A DNA stretch of 64,000 nucleotides from Caenorhabditis remanei (Eukaryota > Nematoda > Chromadorea > Rhabditida > Rhabditidae): contig NC_071330.1 of the NCBI RefSeq assembly GCF_010183535.1, positions 8,537,717-8,601,716 on the forward strand, read 5' to 3'. Of this stretch, positions 11,669-22,532 are shown in pieces; positions within the stretch are counted from its first letter, which is position 1; every line of letters starts with the position of its first letter. Below the pieces are notes generated by a model. That model was not told where the DNA came from. It ran no database searches and worked only from the letters and a program-made list of their open reading frames with translations. The position numbers were made by a program, and so were the translations under genes.

Positions 11669-12940
11669 CTAACAGTAGATATCAATACAATCAGCTTCCT
11701 CCAAGCCTAACTCTTCGCATGTCTGGGTATTGATGCAATATTCGTCGTCAAACATAACTTTCATTGTTTCGATAGTGGGAATACATTTTTCGCCACCTTC
11801 AGAAAGGACATTGATCACTTTCTGCATCATTTCCTCTACTGTCGTTTCTTTTAACACTTCAATATGAATTGGCTTTTTCCGATCTTTAAGTTGTGCTTTG
11901 ATTGTTATGTGATCTGGTGTACCTTCTACGGTAAAAACTTCTGGAGCCTTCTTTTCTTCTTTGAAGGCTTCGACTTTGGGCTGAGGCATTTGCAATGGAC
12001 TCATTCCTATGTCTCTTAGTGTCTCAGAATCTCCTATTACTTTTCCGTTATACGTTAGTGTTACTTCGTCAACTCGACATTTCCATTTTTCAGCAAGTCC
12101 ATTGCGAATTTCGGAGAAAGTCGAAGTTAGTGGCAAATCATGTTTATTGATGAGTCCAGTACTGCTAAGTCGAGATACGCAATCCACAATTGTTACCGTG
12201 ACTGGAAATGAAGCCGCTACAATGCTCTGTAAAACGTAACAATATGTGGATAACATTGATAAGAGCATGTTCATACTGTGAAATAGTATTATGACATCAC
12301 CTGTACTGACGCCATTTGAGATATACCATAACCGGCCAATTTTTCGAAGAGTGCGAATATCGCTTTAGATAAATAGAAAATGCCTCCTTAATTTATGAAG
12401 AGCATTTTGAGGGTTAAAAAACCACGATTCCATTGTAATAGTTTTTTCAGGAAGTTATTAAAACTTAACAAAAGTCTTACCGAGTCAGCTGGGTCTTCAG
12501 GCTGATCAATGACTCTCTCTGGGCTTTCTGTTGATTTCGAATGGCACATCTTCTCAGCAAGTCGCATAGCTTTACCAAGTGCGTCATTTTTTTCGTTTTG
12601 AACATGAATCACTGTATCCGTTCGGAAGATTTTCCTCCGATATTCTATAAAGCGAAATTAAGTTGAGATATTTATGCTTGTAAACTGAACCTCCTTCGAC
12701 ATCTTCAATCCTGTGTTTTTGGTGCTCTCCGCGGCGATCGGGCTTTTCCACAAAAGAGTCGTCATCGGAATCTTTTGATTCCTCGATTTCCCGTTGACGC
12801 TTGGCAACTAACTTTTTTTTACTAGGGAAATCGTCATCAGAATCACTTTCGTACACTCTTACTGGTTGTCGCTTTTTCTGAAGTGCGACTCTTCTTCTTT
12901 CGAGGTAATCGTCGTCCAGATTATCATCAGAATCGCTCAT
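11669..12940 (-). CDS. NFATC2IP/Rad60/Esc2-like protein with SUMO-like domains
   Basis: Exons 12940-12691, 12644-12481, 12226-11669; 323 aa. The N-terminus is acidic and Ser/Asp-rich (MSDSDDNLDDDY, YESDSDDDF), with basic blocks typical of SUMO-interacting and nuclear-localisation sequence. The C-terminal half holds two ubiquitin-like folds: about residues 140-210 (SEIRNGLAEKWKCRVDEVTLTYNGKVI) and about 240-323 (ITIKAQLKDRKKPIHIEVLKE ... LGLEEADCIDIYC). Acidic N-terminus plus tandem SUMO-like C-terminal domains is the plan of NFATC2IP/NIP45 and yeast Esc2/Rad60, which act with the SUMO pathway in genome stability; this role is inferred. The final residues do not form a processed GG end, as expected for a SUMO mimic rather than SUMO itself. 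Confidence 0.75.
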
Positions 12941-13407
12941 CCTTCTTGTAGTGCTTAAAAACTTTAAGTAATCGTATTTTTCTTTTTTAGGTGCGTGAAA
13001 ATACTTATCGGGTAATATTCTATTTAGCAATGGCGGGCAATGGCGGGAAATAAAAAAAAATGATGTGAATAGTTGTGAAAGCTGATTGATAAAAAGCAAC
13101 CGTGAATATTGAAAATATAAATAGCTCTCTGAATCAAAAACTGTCAGGAAGAGAATAATGTCCATTGAGACGGTAAGATCATCAATATCACCAGGAATAA
13201 CCCGACAATGAATTTAAATCAGATATGAAACAGTTAGGATGAAAATCATTTCGAAAATATTTTCGAGATGGAAATGTGGAAACTTCTGGTTGCGAACCGA
13301 TTTTCTGATGGGAGTAAGACATCAAAAATTGGTTGATTGCGAAAATGTTTAGAGAACAAGGACGAAACAACAAAATTGTTTGTTGCCGCGGCCGGCCTCG
13401 TTGCAAA

Positions 13408-13438
13408 AAGCGCGCCAACGGCGGGGAGTGCGCCAATA
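13408..13438. promoter_or_regulatory. candidate E2F-type GCGC sites
   Basis: GCGCGCCAAC (13410-13419) and GTGCGCCAAT (13429-13438) lie in a small GC-rich island within an AT-rich intergenic region between two divergent genes (NFATC2IP-like and NIFK-like). Read in reverse the first is TTGGCGCGC after a T run, which resembles an E2F/DP (EFL-1/DPL-1) site. Similarity by eye only. Confidence 0.3.
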
Positions 13439-13652
13439 GAAAAATAGATGTCAGTAAATACAATTTATTCATTCTACTTTCGAACCTAATTTTTCTTACT
13501 AATTCGCGATTTTTCTAAAATATGGCTTTAAAATTTAAGAAAGAAGAAATACAAACAAATTTTTTTCCGTGGAGCATACAGTTTTTAATAGTGAAGGTCT
13601 CGAAGCGAAAACAGAAAAACAATACATTTTTCATTTTTTCGGTCTATTCTTA

Positions 13653-13794
13653 CTGTGAAAAAAATAAAGTTTGGCCAAGGATTTTCAAAAAAAATTTTCG
13701 CGCCCAAAACGCTTTAGTGCATTTGTGAACTAAAGCGTTTTGGGCGCGAAATTTTTTTTTGAAAATTCTTGGCCAAACTTTATTTTTTTCACAG
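13653..13794. mobile_element. 142-bp palindromic MITE flanked by TA
   Basis: Two arms of about 65 bp, beginning CTGTGAAAAAAATAAAG and ending with its reverse complement, surround a loop of about 10 bp near 13720. TA on both sides fits a Tc1/mariner-type target duplication. The arms carry the motif GCGCCCAAAACGCTTTAG. It lies about 120 bp upstream of the NIFK-like start codon. No coding capacity. Confidence 0.75.
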
Positions 13795-13912
13795 TAAGCA
13801 GGAAAACTCCGTTAAAACATTCTCCACAGTTCCCACACCACTTTTTTCTTTTCCAGACACTGTATTGCAAGTAATTCCTTCGAATAAATGTATTTTACAG
13901 ATCTCACTTGCG

Positions 13913-15056
13913 ATGGTTGCCCAGAATCCAGCTTCTATCAGCGCAGGAGGCCGCAAGCAGCCTCAGAAGCAAGAAAAAGTTCAGAAGAAACTACAGAAAA
14001 AAATCTGGGTAGTTAAACTACAACGTATTCCGTTCGGTTTTTTTGAAAAGGAACTGCTTGGTTATTTTCGTCAGTTCGGAAATGTACTTCGCATTCGTGT
14101 CGCTAGAAGCAGAAAAGTAAGTGTCAAATTCCGAAAAGTTAGTAAATTCAGTTTACTCAGACGGGAAACCATAAAGGATGGGCATACGTTGGATTTGATA
14201 ATAAGTCTGTAGCGGAGATTGCCGCTGAATCGATGAATGGATATTTGATGTTCGAACAAAGACTTGGTTGCAAGGTGAGTAGAAACTATGTAATCAGAAT
14301 AAGGTAATTAATTCCTTCAGGTCATGAAACCAGCTCTCATCCCAAAATCCATGTTGAAAGGGCCACTTCTTGTAATGCGTCCATCATACCTCGGTCTTGC
14401 TAAGAAAGATTCCATTGCGAGGAACAATGCTAGCGGCAAAAATGACTCCGCAAATACGAAGAGACGCTCAAACAATCTCAATAAAACATTGGCCAAGTTG
14501 CAAAACATGGGTATCAATTATGATTTTCCTGTAGCCGGAACCGTCAACAAGCCACCGAAGAAAGTGGTAGATAATGATGTTCAAGTTATCGAGTCGACAA
14601 AGTCTATCCTCCCGAAACAGATAACTCCAAAAGCTGTCACACATTCAACTCCAAAAGCGGCAACTCTGAAAACAGCTACGGCAAAGGCGGAGACCCCAAA
14701 ACAGAACACTCCAAAAGCTGTAACTCCAAAAGTGGCGACCCCAAAGCAAACTTCTCCGAAAACTCCTACTCCAGTGGCTCCAAAAAAAGTTGTGATCAAA
14801 ACTCCACAAACAGAAAAAGTCAAAAAAGTAGAGAAGATTTCGTTCTCCCCAAAAACTCGTGCTGCCAAGGCTGCAGCGCTCGGAACTCCGCAGGCGAAGT
14901 CAACTCTTTCTAAGGTAATTCTTACAGTCTGAGGTAATAGAGAAAATTTGTTGTTTTTTTCAGACGATCATGAAATCTGTAGCTGCAAGCGCTCGTCCAG
15001 CTGCTGTTGAAAAGAAAGCTGCAGCGAAGAGCCGTGGAAAGAAGAAGAGTTTGTAA
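13913..15056 (+). CDS. NIFK-like nucleolar RNA-binding protein (RRM)
   Basis: Exons 13913-14116, 14161-14274, 14321-14914, 14964-15056; 334 aa. One RRM at about residues 30-105: IWVVKLQRIPFGFFEKELLGYF is RNP2 and the first helix, and the strand GNHKGWAYVGFDN is RNP1. QFGNVLRIRVARSR is a landmark of the NIFK/yeast Nop15 group, which acts in large-subunit rRNA processing. The rest is basic and low in complexity, with a run of repeated TPKAVTPK / TPKQ units (about 210-275) and a Lys-rich end (KSRGKKKSL) typical of nucleolar proteins. A TTTTACAG acceptor 12 bp before the ATG suggests trans-splicing. A poly(A) signal AATAAA lies at about 15155. The gene ends about 130 bp from the convergent ppat-1 stop codon. 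Confidence 0.85.
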
Positions 15057-15183
15057 TCGCTGGGAGCTGTTCTGATTTTTATTGTTTATGTTTAAGTTTT
15101 ACTGTTGTTTTCTCATTTTGTTTTCATTAAATTCATTGTTGATTTAATTTTATAAATAAATCTTTCCTCAAAAATTATTTCAA

Positions 15184-17569
15184 TCACAAGTCAATGGGAA
15201 CGGGATATTTGCCAGTGAGGCAAGCAGTGCAATGCCCAGGGGAGAAATTGGCTGATCGTTCGATTCCTTTTTGGACTGACTGAAAAAGAAATGTAATGAA
15301 GTCAGTAAGGGATGTGTATGCTACCGAAATAAGACCATCCACTGAAAGATATCGAACTGAATCTGCTCCAACAAATTTACAGATTTCGGGAATAGTCATT
15401 TGTGCAGCAATCAATTCAAGACTCGTTGGAATATTGATTCCCATGAAACATGGAAATTTCACAGGAGGAGATGCGATTCTCAAATGAACCTGGAATAAAG
15501 CTTGCTTACAAACCAATGAAAACGATTCATGTTAACCTCTTTTGCTCCAGCATCTCTCAACATTTTAACTAGAGTTCTCATCGTATTTCCACGTACAATT
15601 GAATCATCAACTAAAACGATCCTCTGATTTTGTATTTTCTTCTTGAGAACACCTGAATAACTCTAGTTTTCAGTTTAAATCAAGTCTTCAAAGTTACCAA
15701 ATTTCATGTTGATTGCGTTTTGTCTCATTTCATCATTTGGTTGAATAAATGATCTTCCAACATACGAGTTTCGATGTAAAACTGGTTCATATGCGATTCC
15801 AGATTGAGATGAATATCCAATTGCAGCACTAAGGGAAGAATCTGGTACATTTCCAACAATATCTGCTTCTAAATCATCTTCCAATGCCATCGTACGCCCA
15901 CATTCTTCTCGAACAGTTTGTACTTGTTGTCCTTCAATTTCAGAATCATTTCTAGCAAAATACACATATTCAAAGATGCACATTGCAAGCGGAGTGTTCG
16001 GTTTCATCTGAATTTCGAAACTCATTACTTGAAAATTTTGTTTTCGTACCTGCCAAACAGATTTTATTCCATTAGAGGATAGTTCTACTATTTCTCCCGG
16101 TCTCACTTCAAAATCAAGTTTAGAATTTGCGGGAAATGCACATGATTCAGAAGCAGCAATAAACGCTTCTGGCTTTCCTTCTGATGAAAGTACAGTTCCA
16201 ACACAAAGTGGACGATTTCCGAATGGATCACGAATTGCATAAAGACGATCGAAAGTCATGACAAGAAGAGAATAAGACATGTTTAATGCAGACATTGTAA
16301 CTGCTAATTCCTAAAACTATAGATATTATTATTCAATTTGAAATTAGAAATACCCTTGTAATATCTCCAATATCTTGTCCATATTTGCACTTGACATTCA
16401 GTGCAATCGCCTTTGCAATCATCTGAGCAATCAATTCTGAATCTGTGTCAGTTGAGAGACCAACACCTTCATGAAGAACTTCTTTCCTTTTTTGTTTTGT
16501 ATCTACTAGTTCTCCATTATGTGCAATTGCTACCGTACCCATTGCTGTATAAACAACAAAAGGTTGAACACAGTCGATTCCGGATTTCTTTTTCCCAGCT
16601 GTTGAATATCTGTTGTGACCAATGATAATCGATTGTCCGTCCATTCTTGAAATATTATCCTCAGTGATCACATCACGAACAAGTCCGTGTCCTTTGATTA
16701 TTTCCACATGATCCCTGGTTACTCCATCTGATCCAACAAGACCAGATGACTCGGTTCCTCTGAAAACAAAAGAAAGTGTTCGTTGGTTCATCAGGTCAGA
16801 CAACACCACATTATTCCAACCGAATAGCCAACTTTTCTCTTCCGTCGATTTGAGATTGGGTCTTCAAGAGGAAGAAGTCCCAATTGAGAATCAACGGTTT
16901 CCAACCTGCGTTCTATTTTCTTCAAACAAACGCTCTACACACTACACCAGACCGCGCGGGCGGCTAGCAACTTGCAATTCTCTACACATCTCAACCACAC
17001 AGCAAGGGAGAAAACTAACGGTAGAGTGGTCTAGTGGTTAACGCTGCAGTCAGTAATATATAGATCACTGGATCGGAACCTACGCGTCTTATTCATCCAA
17101 TCTTCAACGTGAAACACAATGTTGGGGATTCAGCGTATTTCGGACGCAAAACTGACAACTTCTCCATTGACGTCTAGTTAGCTTTCACTACCTGGATACA
17201 ATTAGGAAGTTGACAATTTTGGTTTTTTTTACAATGTTTTTGAATTCAGCGACGTTTTCTAACTATCGAATTTACTTCACAAACTAAATCTACTTAGGAT
17301 AGAAATGTTCAAGGGTACTGTAACTTTTAGGAACAGCACATATAACAAGTATCAGTTAAACATGTAACTTTTACTTCAACTGTGTTATGTTTTCAATTTT
17401 ATGGTTCGTTAACCAGTGACCAATGAACAAAACAAACAAGTACTTTTATTTACTTTCACCAATTCTAAATTTCTAAATTACGAACCTGTGTTGAAGGGAG
17501 TCCGTTTGCAGCGAGGATGTTCAGATTTTCATAGTTTCCAACTGCAACACATCCGAAAATTCCGCACAT
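15184..17569 (-). CDS. ppat-1: amidophosphoribosyltransferase (glutamine PRPP amidotransferase), apparent frameshift in exon 1
   Basis: First committed step of de novo purine synthesis, PRPP + Gln to phosphoribosylamine, cytosolic. Exons: 17569-17486, 16759-16354, 16310-16050, 16007-15698, 15652-15537, 15489-15325, 15279-15184. Exon 1 begins [14 protein letters not shown], so the N-terminal nucleophile Cys2 of the Ntn glutaminase is present. Later landmarks are [48 protein letters not shown], the PRPP loop [13 protein letters not shown], and [12 protein letters not shown] at the end. Odd: from the ATG exon 1 reads NGLPSTQ and finishes in the wrong phase for exon 2. Removing one C from the CCC at 17498-17496 gives LLQH, then RGTES across the splice, and makes the whole frame consistent (478 aa). 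Sequence error, real null allele or recoding cannot be told apart here. The first intron is 726 bp and holds a tRNA-like sequence. Confidence 0.9.
17025..17092 (+). other. tRNA-like sequence with pol III A- and B-box resemblance
   Basis: TGGTCTAGTGGTTAACGC (about 17034-17051) matches the tRNA A box/D arm, and GGATCGGAACC (about 17071-17081) resembles the B box with changes. The spacing is about right for a tRNA of roughly 70 nt, but the T stem does not pair well, so a working tRNA is unlikely. It sits in ppat-1 intron 1 on the opposite strand to the gene. Possible tRNA pseudogene or tRNA-derived SINE fragment. Confidence 0.35.
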
Positions 17570-18713
17570 CTTAAGCAGTGATCGGCAGAAATCAATTGCA
17601 TAATGTGCATGTTTTTATCTTTTGAATGTTGATAGGAATGTCAGACGACCATCATAAAAAGTTGAATCGTGGCCTCTTTCTTTCTATTACTCTGTTTTCA
17701 GACGTATCATCTATTTTTCATTGAAAAGTTCACTTTTGTCACTTAGGATGAAGAGTTTTTGAACTTTCTGTTGATAACAAAATGATAAAATCACATGGAT
17801 TGATAGAAGTTGCAAGTTTCAAATTGGACAGTTTTATAGTCTGGGAAACCCACATTTAATTAATGTGACGTCAATGAAAACATCATTAAAAAGAAAGTTT
17901 TAAACGAATGCACAGAAAAACTTGAATATTTGGAAAGTAACATTTATGTTGGCCGCTTGTTTTCAAATTTGAAATGTCGGAACGATGTTGTTCAGAATCG
18001 GATTTTCAATTCGATTTCCAGTTAGGATGGGCGTTCTGTATCGATACAGATTTGCAAGTTTAATAACTCAGGCAACTCGATGTTAGTCTAATTAGACAAC
18101 CGAAGTCTAATTAGACAGAATAGCAATCTAAATACAATCTAGTTAGATTAGCTCGTTTTTAAAGTCTAATTAGACAGTTTTAAAGTCTAATTAGACAGTT
18201 TTAAAGTCTAAATAGACAGTTTTAAAGTCTAATTAGACAGGCAAGTCTAATTAGATTGTATGTTAGTTGGATTAGACAAAATTGTAGTCTAATTAGACAA
18301 AATGCTAGTCTAATTAGACTGTGGGTCAATCTAACTGGGTCGCGTTAGTCTCTAAATTTACTTGAATTAGATTAATATTGAGTTGTCTGAGAAATTTAGC
18401 AGGTCTTGGAAGCCTCTATAAAACTGGTAATCAGAAGAACGAATTCAACAAAAACAACTGTTTACCATGTCAGTTTGAGAACAGCTTTTCAACAGTCAAA
18501 AATAGCCCTTTCTTATGTGTGTGCATTGTTTTATATTTGAACAGCGAGAGAGTATCGGAGACCGAGAGACACAGACACTAGAAATTGTCGCGAAAACGAG
18601 CGCACCTAACTTTTTTGCTACTGGCTAAACTTATCACGTTTCGAGAAGAATCGGATATATCCTCTGTTAAAATAAAAGTTTATGATCTGACTTTCCAATT
18701 GAGAGATTCGAAG
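17570..18713. other. 1.1-kb divergent intergenic region
   Basis: Lies between the ppat-1 start (minus) and the Costars-protein start (plus). Apart from the cluster of GTCTAATTAGAC palindromes listed separately, it is AT-rich sequence with no recognised gene. Confidence 0.5.
18085..18325. repeat. cluster of GTCTAATTAGAC palindromes
   Basis: About seven exact copies of the 12-bp perfect palindrome GTCTAATTAGAC plus several one-base variants in 240 bp. Around 18160-18240 the copies become tandem with a period of about 21-22 bp (unit AAAGTCTAATTAGACAGTTTT). The core TAATTA is the palindromic homeodomain consensus. Either a minisatellite grown from a palindrome or a dense homeodomain-site array; its place between two divergent starts allows a regulatory role. 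Confidence 0.7.
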
Positions 18714-20148
18714 ATGCCAGGTTTATCAATTGAAGAAATAAAGGTGAGTCTGAAGGAGTACTGTAATGTGTCATAATGACTTTTTTTCAGAAAAAGAGTC
18801 AATATGACAAATCCTATTCAATTAAAATGACTCATGTTCCTTTTGAGGTTATTTGTTCGAAAAATGTTCATATCGAGTGAAAATCAGAACTGATTTCATT
18901 TTTGAATCTGATATTTTTGAACATTTATTTTTAGAATTGTCCTTTTCTCAAATGTTTTTCAAAAGAAAGAAATCTCTAGCTGCTCGTATCTTCTTTTGTT
19001 TTTCATCAAAGATAGAAATTTGTGTAAAGTGAGAGATTGCGTCTCTTTTTCTTTTTTTCTTGACTCTCTTTCATTTCTCCGATCAATTTCAGCCTCCAAT
19101 GCCCATCGGATCAGCCAGTGATACTATTCGAAAATTCAACGCAGTTGCTCAAGCAAATGAAGAAACATTAAAAAAGTAATGTTATTACATTCAAAGATAT
19201 GTAGACTATTTGTTTTCTTACAGAAATCCATACTCAGAATCCTATAAAATCCAACAATTTGATTCAAGAAACTATGGCAGACCACCTCCAGGAAGTAAAA
19301 CAGAAGCAAGAGGAATAAAGGTAAATTATCAGATGAAATTGAGGTGAAATTAATTAATTTTAAAGGCTGGAGTTCATGTTTGTCGAGAAATTCTCTTTCT
19401 TTGCGAGACAATTGATTCAAATGCTGAAGGAGAAGAGCCACATAAATGGGTCAAATTCGGAAAGTTATTCAATATATACTCGTTTTATTCTGATAAGGTA
19501 AGGGATTATTTAATAGTTGAAATTGTTTTTTTTGAAAAGTTGATCTGCTTGAAATCCTAATCACGTTGGTGGCTCTGCCTTGTTGATAATGGAATAGAGA
19601 TTCCTTTTGATTGTAGTTAAAGAACCAGAACATCTGAATATCAAAACTGTCTTAAATGAAACGTGTCTTGAATCAGAACCCAATTTTTGAATGTATTTCT
19701 TTTTATTTCAGTTGGTTGGAATGCTGATTCGTGCTCGAAAGTATGGTCTTGTTCACTTCGAAGGTGAAATGCTCTATCAACGACAAGATGATGAAAAGTT
19801 GATAACAATGTTAATGTCACTTCAAGAAATTCGAGAAAGTTTAACTGCTTCTGGGGATCCAGCCAATTGTATTCAAATTCGTCGAAACTCTGCTCCGATT
19901 GCATTCGTACCTCCCGAAACCAAAGAAAAACCAAAACTTCGTCCGATAAGAAGTGATTCTGTAACTTCTTCCAAATCGTTAGTTTTAAAAATCCAATCAT
20001 GTCAAAATCGGAATCTTTTTACAGAAAATTCGAATCGCCTGCCCCTCCTTCAACTTTAGAAGAAGATTCCCATTCAGTCCAGGGAAAACCAAAAAAGCCG
20101 TGGACACCGAAAGATCCTTCAAAAGCTCCTGTGTTTTGTACCTACTGA
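18714..20148 (+). CDS. Costars-domain (ABRA/ABRACL-like) actin-regulatory protein
   Basis: Supported exons: 18714-18743, 19093-19175, 19224-19320, 19366-19497, 19712-19977, 20025-20148. A further in-frame exon (18791-18847, beginning KKSQYDKSY) is possible; its donor GAG|GTTATT is weak, so the product is 243 or 262 aa. The Costars domain spans exons 5-6: AGVHVCREILFLCETI, HKWVKFGKLFNIYSFYSDK, LVGMLIRARKYGLVHFEGEMLYQRQDDEKLI, with its winged-helix pattern intact. Costars proteins bind actin and tune SRF/MRTF or Rho-dependent signalling; the role here is inferred. The C-terminal tail is rich in Pro and Lys and ends KAPVFCTY. The long N-terminus is Pro/Gly-rich and not recognised. Confidence 0.7.
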
Positions 20149-20574
20149 TGATTCATTCTGAAATCCACGTGTTCTGTTCTTTCCATATTTTGCTGAATGA
20201 GTATTTCTTGTTTCGAGATCACAATAAATCTGGTTTTCACGTGTTTGTTCATCTTGTGATAAGCAGTAAGTATTCAATGGGTATGATCATAAGTCATATA
20301 AAAGGGTTTCATTACTCAATCGACTAAAAATTACAATTTTTCTGTGTATGCAGTTGTAGAAAAGTATTTTTCAAAAGAATGGAGTCTTTGCATTTTCTAA
20401 TTCAAAGGAAAATTTGGACACAACACAACTTTAATAATGAGAATATCTATTTTGTTATTCAATTCAATAATTGACTCTCTCCAACACGACGCTTTTTCTG
20501 TATCTTTCTTCTTGAAGTTCACTATTTTTCGGTCTGAAATGCTTGAGAAAAGTGAAGCAAATTATGAGGAAAAC
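20149..20574. other. intergenic, start of chemoreceptor cluster
   Basis: 426 bp between the 3' end of the Costars gene and the 3' end of the first srg-type locus. AT-rich; nothing further recognised. Confidence 0.4.
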
Positions 20575-21916
20575 TTACATTTGACTAACCGTCATAGAGA
20601 ATACACGTGCCACTCGAGGTTTTTTGGACTGAAGTCCGAACACATGGCAACGTAATTTCCCGCTGACGCAAATCAAAATGATAGGTGAACTGAATGATTT
20701 GACAATTGTTTCTGGTTGAAAACGGGTAAAAACAAACCCAACATTCAAAATATCATAAGAAAGGAGGGCGTATCCAAAAACAGCACTTGTTGTGAATATT
20801 GACGAAAAGAATGCAAATAGGATCTGAATTTGAGAAATAGTTTCCATCAGACATCTGAAATATCATACCTGAAAAACAGCTAGAACAATGAAACTCATTG
20901 AAATGTAGGCAGTTGCTGTTGACAATGCCTGTAGGTCCAGTCGAAGACCAGGACACAGTCATAACCCAGGGAGACCCCCTGTATGCGCCGTATGAGACCC
21001 GGTTCCGCAGAACCTTCGGATAAGCTATGCAATTGACAAAACAGTACACAGTTTCTCAATGACCCGTTTATTAGGATAAAGATTTGGGACAAGAGGAATG
21101 AAAGAGACTTTTCAACATTTTTGATTCTTTTTGGTAAAGTAATCAGAGAATAAAATGTGATTGATGTGCAAATCACAGTGAAAATCAACGCAATGGAAAT
21201 GAAAAAAAGTTGAAAACGAGACTGTCCTGCCTGATAATTTATAGATTTGTAATCTATCTATCGTCAACAATCAATCATTTACCCATGAGACTTTCTTGAT
21301 GTATTCCATATAAAATCCTCCGAAAGTAGGTTGCATATACACTCTCGAGATAATCAGATTCCAATCAGTAGTGAATGGAATCACAAAAATTGAGACAATT
21401 ACAAGTTTAATAGGTTTCTTCCACATGAAACTGTATTTCAAGGGGTATAAAACACATGACATTCTGTTCGTAACCAAGAAAATTTGAATGATTGATTTTG
21501 AAGCTTTTGAGTGATTAATTATAATCATTATGACTTTGAATACGATCAATGGTTCGAAAAAATACGGTGCTAGTACTGGACATAATGGAGTGAAATAAAT
21601 GAACATTCGGACAACGATATCGATTGATATCATCACGAAACTAATGATACAGTCCGTTGAGTAAATCATGAAAAACGAATTCTTTCCATAGATTTCCCAG
21701 TGTTTGAAAAGAATTGTACGTATTATAAGTATGTTAAGTAATCCTGAAATTCTAAAAAATTTTCTTTTTTTCTTCTTTTTTACCTACTGGAATAAGATAA
21801 ACAATTTGAAGAATATACTTGACAATTTCTGTTGATTTTTCATAATCAGAGCTACAATTGAATACAATTGGATCGTATTCATTTGAAATATTCGCTCGAA
21901 AAATAGTGTCAGGCAT
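20575..21916 (-). pseudogene. srg-type serpentine chemoreceptor, copy A, broken by an insertion
   Basis: Exons 21916-21784, 21743-21283, 21230-20869, 20823-20575. Same exon plan as its neighbours, with the srg landmarks YFTPLCPVLAPYFFEP (TM3 region), VTNRMSCVLYPLKY, WNLIISRVYMQPTFGGFYMEY and RIKNVEKSLSFLL. Exon 3 should encode TM6 and be 195 nt. Instead it carries an extra 167 bp (162 bp plus one copy of the 5-bp repeat GACAA on the plus strand, 20921-20925 and 21088-21092), which shifts the frame and leads to an early stop at 20895. Without the insert the frame would run through to the last exon. No GT-AG pair removes the insert in frame, so this is called a pseudogene. Chemoreceptors of this class act in ciliated sensory neurons. 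Confidence 0.75.
20926..21087. mobile_element. 162-bp insertion of unknown origin with 5-bp direct repeats
   Basis: Bounded by GACAA on each side (20921-20925 and 21088-21092), consistent with a 5-bp target duplication. Markedly GC-richer than the srg exon around it, no terminal inverted repeats seen, no coding resemblance recognised. Could be a transposon fragment or other integrated DNA. Confidence 0.5.
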
Positions 21917-22532
21917 GAGGAAACGAAGTGGAATAAGTGAATTCTAGTTTGAGAGAAGACAAAATATGTAAAGGAAATGATGACAAGTTATGTAATTATA
22001 GGTTGAAAACCCAGTGGTTTCTCATAGTTCAGTCCGTAGTCTTGCCAGACAGCTTACTGTAATCAATGATCAACCAGAAAGTGGTTGATGAACACAAACT
22101 GTGAAGAAAACATCTAGAATTTTCAGAGTTTAGTTCTTTGTGCCACTAAATATTAAAAACACAAATTAGGTATTACATTTATTTCTTTAAAGTTATCGAA
22201 ATACGTTGAAAAGGGTTCATCCACAGTTATTATTCATCAATGTGAATACACTTAAATGCTTAGTAACGCATGATTAAAGGAATCTGTAAAAATAATTAAA
22301 ATGAAAATTTAGGCTCAAAAGACAACTCACCCAGATGATGTCATATTATATCGATGCAATCCCAAACATCATACTAATTTTCTATGTTTGTCCCAATCAA
22401 ACTTCAAAAAACGATAATATGAATAATGATTAATTTCCAAAAAGTCAATAAATCATAAAAATCAATTCGAGGTTAACTTTGGACTGATACGGAAAATATT
22501 CTGTTGCTGAGTCGTCGAGGCACTTCTAAACT
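21917..22532. other. intergenic between srg copies A and B
   Basis: 616 bp of AT-rich sequence that must contain the copy A promoter and the copy B 3' end. No motif recognised. Confidence 0.4.

Noticed and set aside
17025..17092. Functional tRNA gene
   Set aside because: The T stem and acceptor stem do not pair adequately and the B box deviates; kept only as a tRNA-like sequence.
18085..18325. Possible CRISPR array from regularly repeated GTCTAATTAGAC
   Set aside because: Eukaryotic context, repeat only 12 bp and itself palindromic, spacers short and themselves repeated.
20895..21188. Taking the frame through the srg copy A insert as a real C-terminus
   Set aside because: It replaces TM6 with unrelated sequence, while the proper TM6 and TM7 coding sequence follows in another frame.
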